From assembly GCF_003432485.1 (NCBI RefSeq), contig NZ_QVNQ01000005.1, positions 1 to 64,000 on the forward strand: a stretch of 64,000 bases of DNA. The letters run 5' to 3'. The DNA comes from Actinomadura spongiicola. Its GTDB lineage: Bacteria > Actinomycetota > Actinomycetes > Streptosporangiales > Streptosporangiaceae. Positions 42,888-52,334 of this stretch are shown here, piece by piece. The first letter of the stretch is position 1. Each line of letters begins with the position of its first letter. The notes under the pieces are model-generated. The model ran no database searches. It had not been told where the DNA came from and worked only from the letters and a program-made list of their open reading frames with translations. The translations under genes were made by a program, and so were the position numbers.

Positions 42888-44645
42888 TCACGCGGTGCCC
42901 GCGGCGAGGGCCTCGGCGTACCACAGGTCCCGGTAGGCTCCCGGCGCCGCCAGCAGGTCATCGTGTCGGCCGCGCTGCACGACCCGGCCCCGGTCCAGGA
43001 CCACCACCTCGTCGGCGGCCCCCAGCGCCGCCAGCCGGTGCGTCACCAGCAGCAGCGTCCCGCCCCCCGGCCGTGTCAGCAGGTCCTCCACCACCGCGTC
43101 GGCCAGCGCCGGGTCCAGGGCCTCGGCCGGCTCGTCCAGTACCAGGACCGGGGGATCGGCCAGCAGCGCCCGCGCCAGCAGCAGCCGTTGCCGCTGTCCA
43201 CCCGACAGGCCCCGGCCTCCCGCTCCGACCACCGTGTCCCAGCCTTCCGGCAGCGACTCCACCACCTCCAGGAACCGCGCCCGCCCCGCCGCCGCCCGCA
43301 ACCGCTCCTCGTCCGCGTCCGGGCAGGCCAGCAGCAGGTTCGCCCGGACCGTTCCGGCGAACACGTGCGCGTCCTGCATCAGCCCCCGCACCGCCCCGGG
43401 CATGTCACGCCCCACGGTCCGGCCGCCGACCAGCACCGCCCCCGACGCCGCGGGCACTTCACCGGCCACCGCCGCCAGCAGCGTGCTCTTCCCGGCGCCG
43501 CTCGCTCCGACCACCGCCACGCGCCGTCCCCGCCCGACCCGCAGGTCGACCCCGTCCAGCGCCCACCCCGCCCCGTAGGAGACACGCACCCCGAGCAGTT
43601 CCACCTCCAACGGACCACGCCGCACCGGCACCGAAACCGGCACCGGGGACGGGGGAGTGGCGAGTATCGCCCCGACCCGCCGCATCGACGGCCACACCTC
43701 AAGCAACCGCCGCGCCGCCGCGGCCAGCGGCAGCACCGACTCCACCGCCACCAGCGCCGTCAACGCCAGCACCGCCGCGTCCACCTCGTCCACCCCCGCA
43801 CCGGCCCGCGACGCCCCCCACAGCACCACCGCGACCGTGGCGCCCTGCACCACGAACCCGGCCCCCGCCACCAGCGCCGACACCCGTGCCGCCGACCGCT
43901 CCGCCCGCTCCAGCAGCCCCGCCGCGTCACCGGCGCGGGCCGCGAACCGCTCCGACGCGCCGAACATCGCCAGGTCCGCCGCGCCCTCCAACACGTCCAG
44001 CGCCCGCACCGCCAGCGCCTGCCGTCCCGCGGCCACCCGCGCCGCCGCCCGGCCCCCCGCCGCGGCCGCCGCCACCGGCACCACCACCCCCGCCACCAGC
44101 AGACCCCCGGCCAGAACCACCGCCGAGGGCGCCCACACCAGCCCGCACACCACCACACCCGCGGCGCCGCACGCCACCGCCGCCACCGCCGGCAGCACGC
44201 ACCGCAGCAGCACGTCCTGGACGGCCTCGACATCCGACACCATCCGCATCAACGCGTCACCGTCCCGCACCTCCCGCCGGCCCGCCGACCCGCCCGCCGA
44301 CGTCGGCACCGACCCAGACGGGGGCCGCGCGGCGGCCAACGCGTCGAACACCCGGCCCCGCAGTTCCGCCAGCGCCCGCAACGCCGCATCGTGCCCGACC
44401 AGGCGTTCCACGTAACGCAGCGACCCCTTCGCCAAAGCCAAGCCCCGCACGGCCGCGATCGCCACCGACAACGCCGCCAACTCCGGCTGCTGCGCGGCCC
44501 GCGCGATCAGCCACGCCGCCGCCGCGACCAGCCCCAACCCGCACAACTCCGCCGCCGCGCCCGCCAACCCCGCGACCACCAGCCGCCCCACATGCGGCCG
44601 CACCGCACCCCACACGCCCCCGCTCCTACCCCTACCGCGCCTCAC
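42888..44645 (-). CDS. cydC: thiol reductant ABC exporter subunit CydC
   Basis: 585 residues from the GTG at 44645, overlapping the cydD remnant stop. Six-helix exporter domain, then an ATPase with Walker [21 protein letters not shown]-loop GLMQDAHVFAGTVRANLLLA, signature GLSGGQRQRLLLARALLADP and Walker B VLVLDEPAEALDP. CydC pairs with CydD to export cysteine/glutathione to the outside, needed for cytochrome bd maturation. All motifs of this half are intact, yet its partner gene is broken. Leucines are largely TTG and CTG; third-base G is heavy. Confidence 0.9.
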   Translation of the reverse strand: MRRGRGRSGGVWGAVRPHVGRLVVAGLAGAAAELCGLGLVAAAAWLIARAAQQPELAALSVAIAAVRGLALAKGSLRYVERLVGHDAALRALAELRGRVFDALAAARPPSGSVPTSAGGSAGRREVRDGDALMRMVSDVEAVQDVLLRCVLPAVAAVACGAAGVVVCGLVWAPSAVVLAGGLLVAGVVVPVAAAAAGGRAAARVAAGRQALAVRALDVLEGAADLAMFGASERFAARAGDAAGLLERAERSAARVSALVAGAGFVVQGATVAVVLWGASRAGAGVDEVDAAVLALTALVAVESVLPLAAAARRLLEVWPSMRRVGAILATPPSPVPVSVPVRRGPLEVELLGVRVSYGAGWALDGVDLRVGRGRRVAVVGASGAGKSTLLAAVAGEVPAASGAVLVGGRTVGRDMPGAVRGLMQDAHVFAGTVRANLLLACPDADEERLRAAAGRARFLEVVESLPEGWDTVVGAGGRGLSGGQRQRLLLARALLADPPVLVLDEPAEALDPALADAVVEDLLTRPGGGTLLLVTHRLAALGAADEVVVLDRGRVVQRGRHDDLLAAPGAYRDLWYAEALAAGTA

Positions 44646-46016
44646 GCCGCCGCACCCCGCACGTCACCGGCGACCCGGCCGCCCTCCAACCGCACCACCC
44701 GGTCCGCGACACCCACCAACGCGGGACGATGCGCCACCAGCACCGCCGTCCGCCCCACCAGCAACCGCGCCGCGCCCTCCACCAGCGCCCGCTCACTGCG
44801 CAGGTCGAGCCGCGCCGTCGGCTCGTCCCACAACATCACCGAACCACCCGACAACACCCGAGTCGGGGACGACCAGTCCCGCCAACACCAGCAGCAGCGT
44901 CGACTTCCCCGCACCCGACGGGCCCGTCACCGCCACACGCTCACCCGCCGCCACCCGCAACGACACCCCCTCCAACGCCGCCTCCTCCGCCCCCGGATAC
45001 CGCACCGTCACCCCACACAGCTCAAGCTCCGGAGCCTCCCGCCCGGGCCCCGCCCCCCGCGACACCACCCGCGCGCCCCCGGGCCGCGGCTCCGGACCCT
45101 CCAACACCGCGAACGCCTCCTCCGCCGCCGCCACCCCCTCCGCGCTCGCGTGGAACCGCTGTCCCAACGCCCGCAACGGCAGATACGCCTCCGGCGTCAA
45201 CACCAGCACCAGCAACCCCGCCGCCAACACCATCTCCCCGGCCAGCAACCGCAACCCCACCGGAACCGCCACCAACGCCACCGACAACGCGCACACCAGC
45301 TCCAACACCAGCGACGACAAGAACGCCACCCGCAGCGCCCGCACACTCGCCCGCCGATGCCCGTCCGCCAGCTCGCGCACCACCAGCGACTGATGCTCCG
45401 CCCGCCCGAACGACCGCAACGTCCCCAACCCCGCGAGCACGTCCCGGAAATGCCCGCCGAGCCGCCGCAGCAGCCCCCACTGCCGTCCCGTCAACGCCGC
45501 CGTCCGCATCCCCACCAGCGCCCCGAACACCGGAACCAACGGCACCGTCACCAGCACCACCACCGCCGACGCCCAGTCCACCGTCACCAACCGCGCCCAC
45601 ACGATCACCGGCACCACGCACGCCGCCAGCAACTGCGGCACATACCCCGTGAAGAACGGGTCCACCGCGTCCAACCCCCGCGTCAACAACGTCACCCGCG
45701 CCCCCGCCTCACCCGCCGGACGCCCCATCAACGCCACCCGCAGCCCCCGCTTCACGCCCGCGGCCACCCGACCCGCGACCACCGCCACCACCCACGCCAG
45801 CACCGCCCGCCCCGCCACCGCACCCGCCAGCCACGGCAACGGACCCGCGTCCAACCCCACCACCGCCCGCACCAGCAACTCCGCCTGCACCACCACCAAC
45901 ACACCCTGCGCCGCCGCCAACACCCCCAACACCACCAGCACCCGAACCGGCGCACACCGCAACAACCGCCGCTCCACACCCTTCACCACGACCCCCTCAC
46001 CATGACCCGGCCCCAC
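44642..46016 (-). pseudogene. cydD: thiol reductant ABC exporter subunit CydD, internally deleted and frameshifted
   Basis: The first frame gives about 400 residues: a normal six-helix CydD membrane domain ([35 protein letters not shown]) and Walker [21 protein letters not shown]. It then ends out of frame. From about 44855 the homologous frame resumes as [20 protein letters not shown] and runs to a normal end. Q-loop and most of the region between Walker A and Walker B, some 70-100 residues, are missing. Total coding length is about 458 codons, against 530-580 for CydD. Starts directly after the cydB stop. Confidence 0.85.
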
Positions 46017-46763
46017 TCACAGGTACGAGGGCGACTCCACACGCCCCCGAAACGTCCACCACACCAGCGCCTGCGACGCCACCAGCAACGGCAACACCGC
46101 CGCCGTCGTCACCGCCGTCATCGTCAACCCCGCACCCTCGGCCGCCACCCGCGACCACGACACCTCCACACCCGCCACCACCGGCAACAACGCCATCACC
46201 AACGCCGACAACCCGTACCGGGACGGAATCCGCGCCGCCCGCCCCGCCAGACCGACCGGCAACCGCCACCGCGCGAACCCCGCACCATGCCACACGAACA
46301 GCACACCCAACGGCACCCCCACCACGCTCCCCACACCCAACTCACCACCGAACAGCAACGAACCCAACACCGACCCCCACGCCACCGCCAACGCCCAACT
46401 CCCCGCCACCACCGCCACATCGCACCCACCGCGCCACGCCACCGCGTCGACGCGCCCCCGCAACCACAACCCCATGTCCCGCACGACCCACCCCACCAAC
46501 AGCACCACGAACAGCGGATACAGCTCCTCCAGCAGCTCGTGCTCCAGCCCCGGGAACGCCCCCGCGACCAACCCCGCCGACGCCACCAGCCACACCTCGT
46601 TCCCCAGGAAGAACGGCGCGAACGACGCGATCACCAACCGCCGCTCCCGCTGGTCCCGGCCCAGCCACGGCAGCAACATCCCCACCCCGATGTCCGCACC
46701 CGCCAGGGCCAGATACCCGCCGGAGAACACGGCCAGCAACAACACCGCGAGAACATCCATCAC
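46017..46763 (-). CDS. cydB: cytochrome bd quinol oxidase subunit II
   Basis: 248 residues with about seven helices. Conserved segments include VFSGGYLALAGADIGVGMLL, the RRLVIASFAPFFLGNEVWLV segment, and GFARWRLPVGLAGRAARI. CydB of actinobacteria is usually 330 or more, so this is a short form; no frameshift is seen, so it may be a natural short subunit. The ATG ATG at 46763/46760 leaves two start choices. Membrane partner of CydA in oxygen reduction. Confidence 0.85.
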   Translation of the reverse strand: MMDVLAVLLLAVFSGGYLALAGADIGVGMLLPWLGRDQRERRLVIASFAPFFLGNEVWLVASAGLVAGAFPGLEHELLEELYPLFVVLLVGWVVRDMGLWLRGRVDAVAWRGGCDVAVVAGSWALAVAWGSVLGSLLFGGELGVGSVVGVPLGVLFVWHGAGFARWRLPVGLAGRAARIPSRYGLSALVMALLPVVAGVEVSWSRVAAEGAGLTMTAVTTAAVLPLLVASQALVWWTFRGRVESPSYL

Positions 46764-46809
46764 CAGACTCCTGTCAGAACGTCGTGAACCAGAACGAGCA
46801 ACGGGACCC

Positions 46810-48063
46810 TCAGAACGTCGGGCTCATCGCCGGGGACACCGGCTCCGCCGGGGGAGAGGCACCCAACTGCGCCCCCTCAGGACCCCGCCGCGCGAACCGC
46901 GCCAGCAACCACACGTTCACCCCGAACAGCACCGCGAACAACACGGTGAACACCACGAACGACACCGTCATCGCCGCCGAACCCACCCCCGGGGACAACG
47001 CGTCCCGCGTCTTCACCACCCCGTACACCATCCACGGCTGCCGACCCACCTCACGGAACACCCACCCCGACACCATCGCCACATACGGCAACGGCACCGC
47101 CAGGATCATCACCACGTGGAACACCCGGCCCCGGACCAGCCACCGCCCGAACGGCAACTTCACCAAAGCCACCAACGCCAACACCACCATCAAAAACCAC
47201 ATCGACACCATCAACCCCAACCCGACCTGCGCCCCACGCGGCGGCATGTACACATCAGGCCCGAACCGCGCCGAGAAATCCGCCACCGCCGCCGCCGCAC
47301 CGTCCCCACCACCCCGCTTCGTCGGCTGGACGTACTCGAACTGCATCCCCCCGAACGCAACCACCGGAATCACCGACACCACCACCGTCACCAACCCGAT
47401 CCGCATCGACCGCCGAAAGAACTCCACCTCCACCGTCCGCCGCAGAAAGTGAAAACCACTCACCCCCGCCATGAAGAACCCCGCCGTCAACAACCCTCCG
47501 AACAACACATGAAAAAACGCCAACACCGCCGTCGGATTCGACAACAACGCCCCCACATCCGTCAACCGCGCCGCACCGTCCACCATCTCGAACCCCACCG
47601 GACGCTGCAACCACCCATTCGCCACCAACACAAAATACGCCGACAAATACGCCGTCAACGTCACCACCCAGATCAACACCAAATGCACCCACCGATTCAA
47701 CCGATCCCACCCGAAAATCCACAACCCCAAAAACGTCGACTCCACAAAGAACGCCACAATCGTCTCCAACGCCAACGGCGCCCCGAACACACTCCCCGTC
47801 ACCCGCGACATCCCCGACCAGTTCAACCCGATCTGGAACTCCATCACCAACCCCGTCACAATCCCCACCGCATAATTCACCACATACAACTGCCCCCAGA
47901 ACCGCGTCATCCGCGCATGCACCGCACTCCCCGACACCACAGAACGCGTCTGCGTCAACGCCACCAACGTCGCCAAACCCAACGTCAACGCCACGAACAA
48001 GAAATGCGTGGCCGCCGTCAACGCGAACTGAACCCGCGCCAACACCAACGGATCCACACCCAT
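46810..48063 (-). CDS. cydA: cytochrome bd quinol oxidase subunit I
   Basis: 417 residues from the ATG at 48063, preceded by GGAG. Landmarks: ARVQFALTAATHFLFVALTL (heme b595 histidine), FWGQLYVVNYAVGIVTGLVM, FQIGLNWSGMSRVTGSVFGA, and GRQPWMVYGVVKTRDALSP. The Q-loop is of the short type. Reduces O2 with quinol at high affinity and does not pump protons. First gene of cydAB(D)C. No Rex-like TTGTGAA site was found upstream. Codons favour TTG, TAT and AAT. Confidence 0.92.
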   Translation of the reverse strand: MGVDPLVLARVQFALTAATHFLFVALTLGLATLVALTQTRSVVSGSAVHARMTRFWGQLYVVNYAVGIVTGLVMEFQIGLNWSGMSRVTGSVFGAPLALETIVAFFVESTFLGLWIFGWDRLNRWVHLVLIWVVTLTAYLSAYFVLVANGWLQRPVGFEMVDGAARLTDVGALLSNPTAVLAFFHVLFGGLLTAGFFMAGVSGFHFLRRTVEVEFFRRSMRIGLVTVVVSVIPVVAFGGMQFEYVQPTKRGGGDGAAAAVADFSARFGPDVYMPPRGAQVGLGLMVSMWFLMVVLALVALVKLPFGRWLVRGRVFHVVMILAVPLPYVAMVSGWVFREVGRQPWMVYGVVKTRDALSPGVGSAAMTVSFVVFTVLFAVLFGVNVWLLARFARRGPEGAQLGASPPAEPVSPAMSPTF

Positions 48064-48187
48064 CACCACACACTCCAAGAATCGCCCGACCAACGACCCC
48101 ACGATCCTCCGCCCACACACCCCACCACCGGATCAGGCGCAAGCAGTCACCCACCCTGCACCTTTCGCGTACCACCACACCCACGCC

Positions 48188-49324
48188 CTACATCTCCCGA
48201 TGTACACCACCCCGCCGCCCCACCACCCCCAACACCACCGCCACCACCACATACGGAACCGCCGCCACCCCCACCAACACCCCCGCACCCGCCCACCGCG
48301 ACCCCAACGCATAACCCACATACACCAACAACGCCACCACCTCCGCACCGAACCCCGCCACCGACGTCACCGTCGCCCGCGCCCCATCACCGATCCGCTC
48401 CTGCAACCGCGCGTCCGCCGCCGCAATCGCCCACCGAAACACCCCGAACGCCACACCCACCAACACCATCCCACCCGGACGCCCACTCAACGCACCCACC
48501 GCCAACAACACCCCACCCACCCCCAACAACGGCGCCAACCACCGCACCCCCCGCCCCGCCACCCAACCCCCGACCGCATCACCCACCGTCACCACCAACA
48601 CCAACAACGGCACCACCGCCACCACCACACCCGTCGACCGCGCCAACAACGGCACATACTCATCCAACGACGTCACCCCCTCCACCACCATCACCAAAAC
48701 CAACGCCCACCGCACCGACGGCTCCCCACGCACCTGCGCCCACCCCGCACGCACCACCGACCCCAACGACGGCTCCTCCTCACCACCCCCACCACCCCGC
48801 GACTCCGGCAACAACCACCCCGCCACCGCACACAACCCGCACACCACCACACTCGCCACACCCAAAGCCCGATAACCACCCGCCCCCAACACCGGCGACG
48901 CCAACGCCGACGCCACCACCACACCCACCAACGACATCGCCTCCGACCGCCCGATCAACCGCGCATACGACCCCACCGCCCCCACCCGATCCAACTCCTC
49001 GTACACCAGCGCCTGCATCGTCCCCGAACGCAACGCCGACCCCGCACCCCACAACACGAAACCCACGGCGAACGCCGCGTACGAAGGAAAGAACGACCAC
49101 AACCCGAAGCCCACCCCCGCCAGCAGGGGAGAGGCCACCAACAACAACCGGCGCGAGAACACGTCCGCCCACACACCGGACGGCACCTCAAGCAGAAACG
49201 TCGTGACCGACCAGATCACGAACAACGACGAGATCGCAGCAGGAGACAACCCGGTGTCCGCGAACAACAGCGCATACACCGGGTACAGAAGAATGCAATC
49301 CTCAAGGAACGCGTAGGCGTACAA
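48188..49324 (-). CDS. MFS transporter
   Basis: 378 residues, twelve helices predicted. Typical pieces: LLYPVYALLFADTGLSPAAI, SSLFVIWSVTTFLLEVPSGV, WADVFSRRLLLVASPLLAGV, and GAGSALRSGTMQALVYEELD. The likely start is the TTG at 49324 (LYAYAFLEDC); no better in-frame start exists before an upstream stop. Codon use is the same TTG/GTG-rich style as the cyd genes, so it may have arrived or evolved with them. Substrate unknown. Confidence 0.85.
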   Translation of the reverse strand: MYAYAFLEDCILLYPVYALLFADTGLSPAAISSLFVIWSVTTFLLEVPSGVWADVFSRRLLLVASPLLAGVGFGLWSFFPSYAAFAVGFVLWGAGSALRSGTMQALVYEELDRVGAVGSYARLIGRSEAMSLVGVVVASALASPVLGAGGYRALGVASVVVCGLCAVAGWLLPESRGGGGGEEEPSLGSVVRAGWAQVRGEPSVRWALVLVMVVEGVTSLDEYVPLLARSTGVVVAVVPLLVLVVTVGDAVGGWVAGRGVRWLAPLLGVGGVLLAVGALSGRPGGMVLVGVAFGVFRWAIAAADARLQERIGDGARATVTSVAGFGAEVVALLVYVGYALGSRWAGAGVLVGVAAVPYVVVAVVLGVVGRRGGVHREM

Positions 49325-50275
49325 CCTACGCGCGAGCCTCGCCTCACCTGAGGATCAATGTCGCCACGTCATACCCCGCACCCTAACCACACACCACCAC
49401 CCCACGCATCCCCATAAACCCCGCGGACCAGCCACCCAGGGGAGTGCGACCCAACAGCCCGCACAACCGCGCCCGATCACCAGCACCCCCGGGAAGCGCA
49501 GCCTCCGGCCCTACCTGCCCCGACTCCCGCCCAAGCCGCACGACGCGCCCCGCCACCACCGCCGACACCCCTCACCAGATCCGCGTCGAACACCCACCCG
49601 CCACCCGGTCGCCCCCGCCACATCCCACGGGAACCAGCAACTCCACCGGGCCACCCACCCGACCAGTCACTCAGCGTGACGACCTGCCCGGATGCCACCG
49701 CGATCTCCGGGGGAGTGCCCGGGGCACCAGCCCCACGGACATCCGCGCATGCACCCGCACGCCAACTCGTCACCCGACCCCACGGGCCACCTCACGCGAC
49801 TCCGAATCGTCCCGGGGGGAGGGGCCGCCCGCAGTTCCACCCGCAACGGCTTCGTGATCACTGTCCCGCCGCATCGACCGGGCACCAACCCTCGCACGGC
49901 GACACCGCTCCGTCGAAACCGCTCCGGCGACGTCGCGACGAGCACCGCGCGAACTCGTCCAACGCGCGCACGAACGCTCAGGATCACGACGTCCACACCA
50001 GGCTCGACGAGTCGGACACAGCACACACCCCGTCCCAGAGCCGGAGGAGGACCCCGGAACGCTACTTAACATAATGTGCATTATCAACCAACGATCGGCC
50101 CGGCCGAAGAGAGGCCTGACACCCACGTTCCCAGGCGCACGCCCGCGACGGGAATCCACCGTCCGACAACACCACGACCCGCGCGGGCGTCACCGTGTGA
50201 CCGAACCGACGAAACCGAATCCGCGGCGCCGGAGTCTCACACCCGTCCCTTGATCCACACATCCGAAAGGTGATC
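49325..50275. other. 951-base stretch without a supported gene
   Basis: Frames on both strands overlap and lack motifs. Two short reverse pieces (VDVVILSVRARVGRVRAVLV near 49990) look protein-like without family. The only definite structure is a perfect AT-rich palindrome at 50071-50084, listed separately. Confidence 0.4.
50071..50084. promoter_or_regulatory. AT-rich perfect palindrome upstream of hypothetical pair
   Basis: ATAATG-TG-CATTAT is a perfect 14-base palindrome in a GC-rich setting, 192 bases before the gene at 50276. It looks like the operator of a MarR/PadR-type or metal regulator. No regulator gene adjoins. Confidence 0.45.
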
Positions 50276-50836
50276 GTGAGCGAGCACCTCGACCAGGTCT
50301 TCGGTCAGCTCGTCAACCGCAGCTGGCAGCGGTTCAACGAAGAACTTCACACCCGCCAGATGGACGACCTGCTCGTCGGAGCCGTCATCACCGCGGCGGT
50401 CGCCCAGGGCAACGCCCTCATCGACCTGAACTCCGACAGCAACCACCACTACCTGCGCTTCCAGCATCGCGAGCACAAGCACCGCCTCATGTTTCAGCTG
50501 ACTCACCTGTCCGGCACCGTCACCGCCGCCAAGACCCTGGGCCAGCACGCGGCCGTGACGATGGCCTACGGCGAGTACGTCCAGGACGCGCGGACGGTGT
50601 GGCAGGCGCTGAAGTCCGAGGTGAAAAGCGGCTTCCTCGACGTCGGCGAGCCCGGCGTGTTCACCGTGGACGCCGACCTCGGCACCGGCTACGTCTACGT
50701 CCAGGTCCCGCTGCTACTGGACCTGGACCAGTACTTCGCCGACCAGTACACGGTGAAGTACCCGGTGCTGCAGGAGCACATCGCCGCCGTCAGCCAGGCC
50801 TGTGCGAAGTACCTGCACGGCCGTATCGCCGCCTGA
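50276..50836 (+). CDS. hypothetical protein, possible YbjN/T3SS-chaperone-like fold
   Basis: 186 residues from the GTG at 50276, six bases after AAAGG. It is acidic, with segments DDLLVGAVITAAVAQGNALI, HHYLRFQHREHKHRLMFQLT, VTMAYGEYVQDARTVWQALK and GYVYVQVPLLLDLDQYF. I do not recognise it firmly; the strand-helix order and the match in layout to the next gene suggest the YbjN/TY-Chap class of small chaperone-like proteins. Thirteen bases separate it from the next gene, so the two form an operon. Not membrane-bound. Confidence 0.6.
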   Translation: MSEHLDQVFGQLVNRSWQRFNEELHTRQMDDLLVGAVITAAVAQGNALIDLNSDSNHHYLRFQHREHKHRLMFQLTHLSGTVTAAKTLGQHAAVTMAYGEYVQDARTVWQALKSEVKSGFLDVGEPGVFTVDADLGTGYVYVQVPLLLDLDQYFADQYTVKYPVLQEHIAAVSQACAKYLHGRIAA

Positions 50837-50849
50837 ACCGGAGACCGCC

Positions 50850-51329
50850 ATGCTTTCGATGATCAACAAGTTCAAGAACAACGCCGAGGCGCGGGAGAGC
50901 AAGGACGAGGCGCTCATCGGCGAGATGGTGTTCACGATGGCGCATCTGGGATGCCCGGTGATCGGGATCCAGTCCGGCGGAGATCTGCAGTACGTGCGGT
51001 TCAAGCCGGTGGGCGACCCGGCCCTGTACAGCTTCACGATCGTGCTGGACCGCAAGACCGGCGACGGCGTGCTCCAGCAGGCGGTGCTGGGCAGCAAGGC
51101 GACGTTGACGTTCGTGGCCGAGGTCAAGAACCACATCGCCGACCCCGACGACCTGGTCGCCATGTTCCGCACGGACATGGCGAACCTGCTGCGCAGCCCC
51201 TGGTTCGGTGACATCAAGCTCGACCATCAGCTGAACTCGATCACCGCGACGAAGAAGCAGTTGATCGACATCGACGACTACGCCGACGCGGACGGTCCGG
51301 ACCGTGACCGGCTCCGGCAGCTGCTGTAG
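50850..51329 (+). CDS. hypothetical protein, paralogue-like partner, ends at in-frame amber
   Basis: 159 residues: LSMINKFKNNAEARESKDEA, LIGEMVFTMAHLGCPVIGIQ, QYVRFKPVGDPALYSFTIVL, KATLTFVAEVKNHIADPDDL, NLLRSPWFGDIKLDHQLNSI. The pattern parallels the upstream protein. The TAG at 51327 is followed in frame by SSMHELREKVAPYKK and a TGA at 51375. A CAG-to-TAG change would explain it, so the ancestral protein was probably 175 residues. Family unknown; the YbjN-like guess is weak. Confidence 0.6.
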   Translation: MLSMINKFKNNAEARESKDEALIGEMVFTMAHLGCPVIGIQSGGDLQYVRFKPVGDPALYSFTIVLDRKTGDGVLQQAVLGSKATLTFVAEVKNHIADPDDLVAMFRTDMANLLRSPWFGDIKLDHQLNSITATKKQLIDIDDYADADGPDRDRLRQLL

Positions 51330-51473
51330 AGCTCGATGCACGAGCTGCGCGAGAAGGTCGCGCCGTACAAGAAGTGACCGCGAGGTCGAGGTGGCGGCGC
51401 GGCCCGCGCCGCCGCCTCCCCTGCGGTGCCCGGTTCTGCGCTTTCCGTGGCAAACCAGACAGAAGCCAAATTC

Positions 51474-51502
51474 TGTATGGTGTAAAGAGTTACATTTATG
51501 GC
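51474..51502. promoter_or_regulatory. TetR-type operator-like motif without adjacent gene
   Basis: TGTAA-AGAG-TTACA (51481-51494) is a perfect dyad, followed by TTTATGGC (51495-51502). GTTACAT and TTTATGGC are shared with the dyad before the UvrA-like gene (29960-29986). No start codon and ribosome site follow at a fitting distance, so it may be a relic. Confidence 0.4.
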
Positions 51503-51813
51503 CCGGTCACACCCGCGCTCATCGCGACCCCACCGGCGCCCTAAGCGACCCACGAACCGCGCAACCGCCGCACCCACGTTCGTCGACCATCCCCGATGAC
51601 CTCCTCCCCTACCTTTGAGGACCCTGACGGGCGCCTCCATGTACATCCGTGATCACTGTGCGTTTGATCGACCATTCCGTCCCCGCCTCGCAGGAAGAGA
51701 CCCCGCTCCCCCATCAAGACCACCACTGGAGTCGGTACTGGGCATTCGGCCCTGGAACCCGGAGGAAAGCACCGGATTCCGGCTCTCAGAGCCTGCCCTG
51801 GGGCTTGTAGCGA

Positions 51814-52075
51814 TCACGTGGTGGGGTCGTCGCGGTTGGCGGTGTTGAGTGGGTGGCTGTGGGCGGTCGTGGTGTTGAGGGGCCAGATGATGACGGAGTG
51901 GTCCGCGCTGCCGGAGGCGAGGGTTTGGCCGTCAGGGCTGAAGGCCAGGCTGGTGCCCGCCCGGGTGTGGCCGGTGAGGGTGGCCCCGAGTGTGCGGCGC
52001 TGTAGAACCCACAGCATGATGGTGCGGTCATCGCCGCCCAGGGCCAGGAGGCACCCGACTCCCCCGCGCTGCGCC
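51814..52075 (-). pseudogene. WD40-repeat protein fragment
   Basis: The reverse strand carries LALGGDDRTIMLWVLQRR, then ATLTGHTRAGTSLAFSPDGQ and TLASGSADHSVIIWPLN, almost two WD40 blades with GH and WD-type (IW) ends. No start or upstream blades remain. In actinobacteria such repeats follow kinase or AAA domains; here only the C-terminal end survives. Confidence 0.7.
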
Positions 52076-52334
52076 GACGGTGTAACGAACTGGCGAAGGA
52101 GCCCGGTAGCGGGGTCATGGTCTGCCGTCCTGATGGAGGGCTTCGCCCGTCCCCCGGTCAAAACGCGGCGCGCAGGTCCCGTTTCGCGAAGGTCGCGGCC
52201 TTCCTGTGAGCCTGTGAGGCGGCCACGTCGACACCGCCGGGCCTTGAATCGGTCGACTCGACGTTGATCGTCGTCCGGCCGTCGACAAAAGGGTCGTTCA
52301 ACGCAGTCGTGGTCGAGAGTTGAGGGGAAGGCGC

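Noticed and set aside
42246..46787. Forward open frame of about 1513 codons across the cyd genes
   Set aside because: It is antisense to cydC and cydD; its product is arginine/proline/histidine-rich without motifs. The TTG/GTG/GCG codons of the real genes leave few antisense stops.
46474..49206. Forward open frame of about 910 codons
   Set aside because: Antisense shadow of cydB, cydA and the MFS gene, with low-complexity Pro/Thr/His composition.
51327..51329. Pyrrolysine or programmed TAG readthrough as the favoured explanation
   Set aside because: No pyl genes or readthrough context are visible; a CAG-to-TAG change is simpler, so readthrough is kept only as an alternative.
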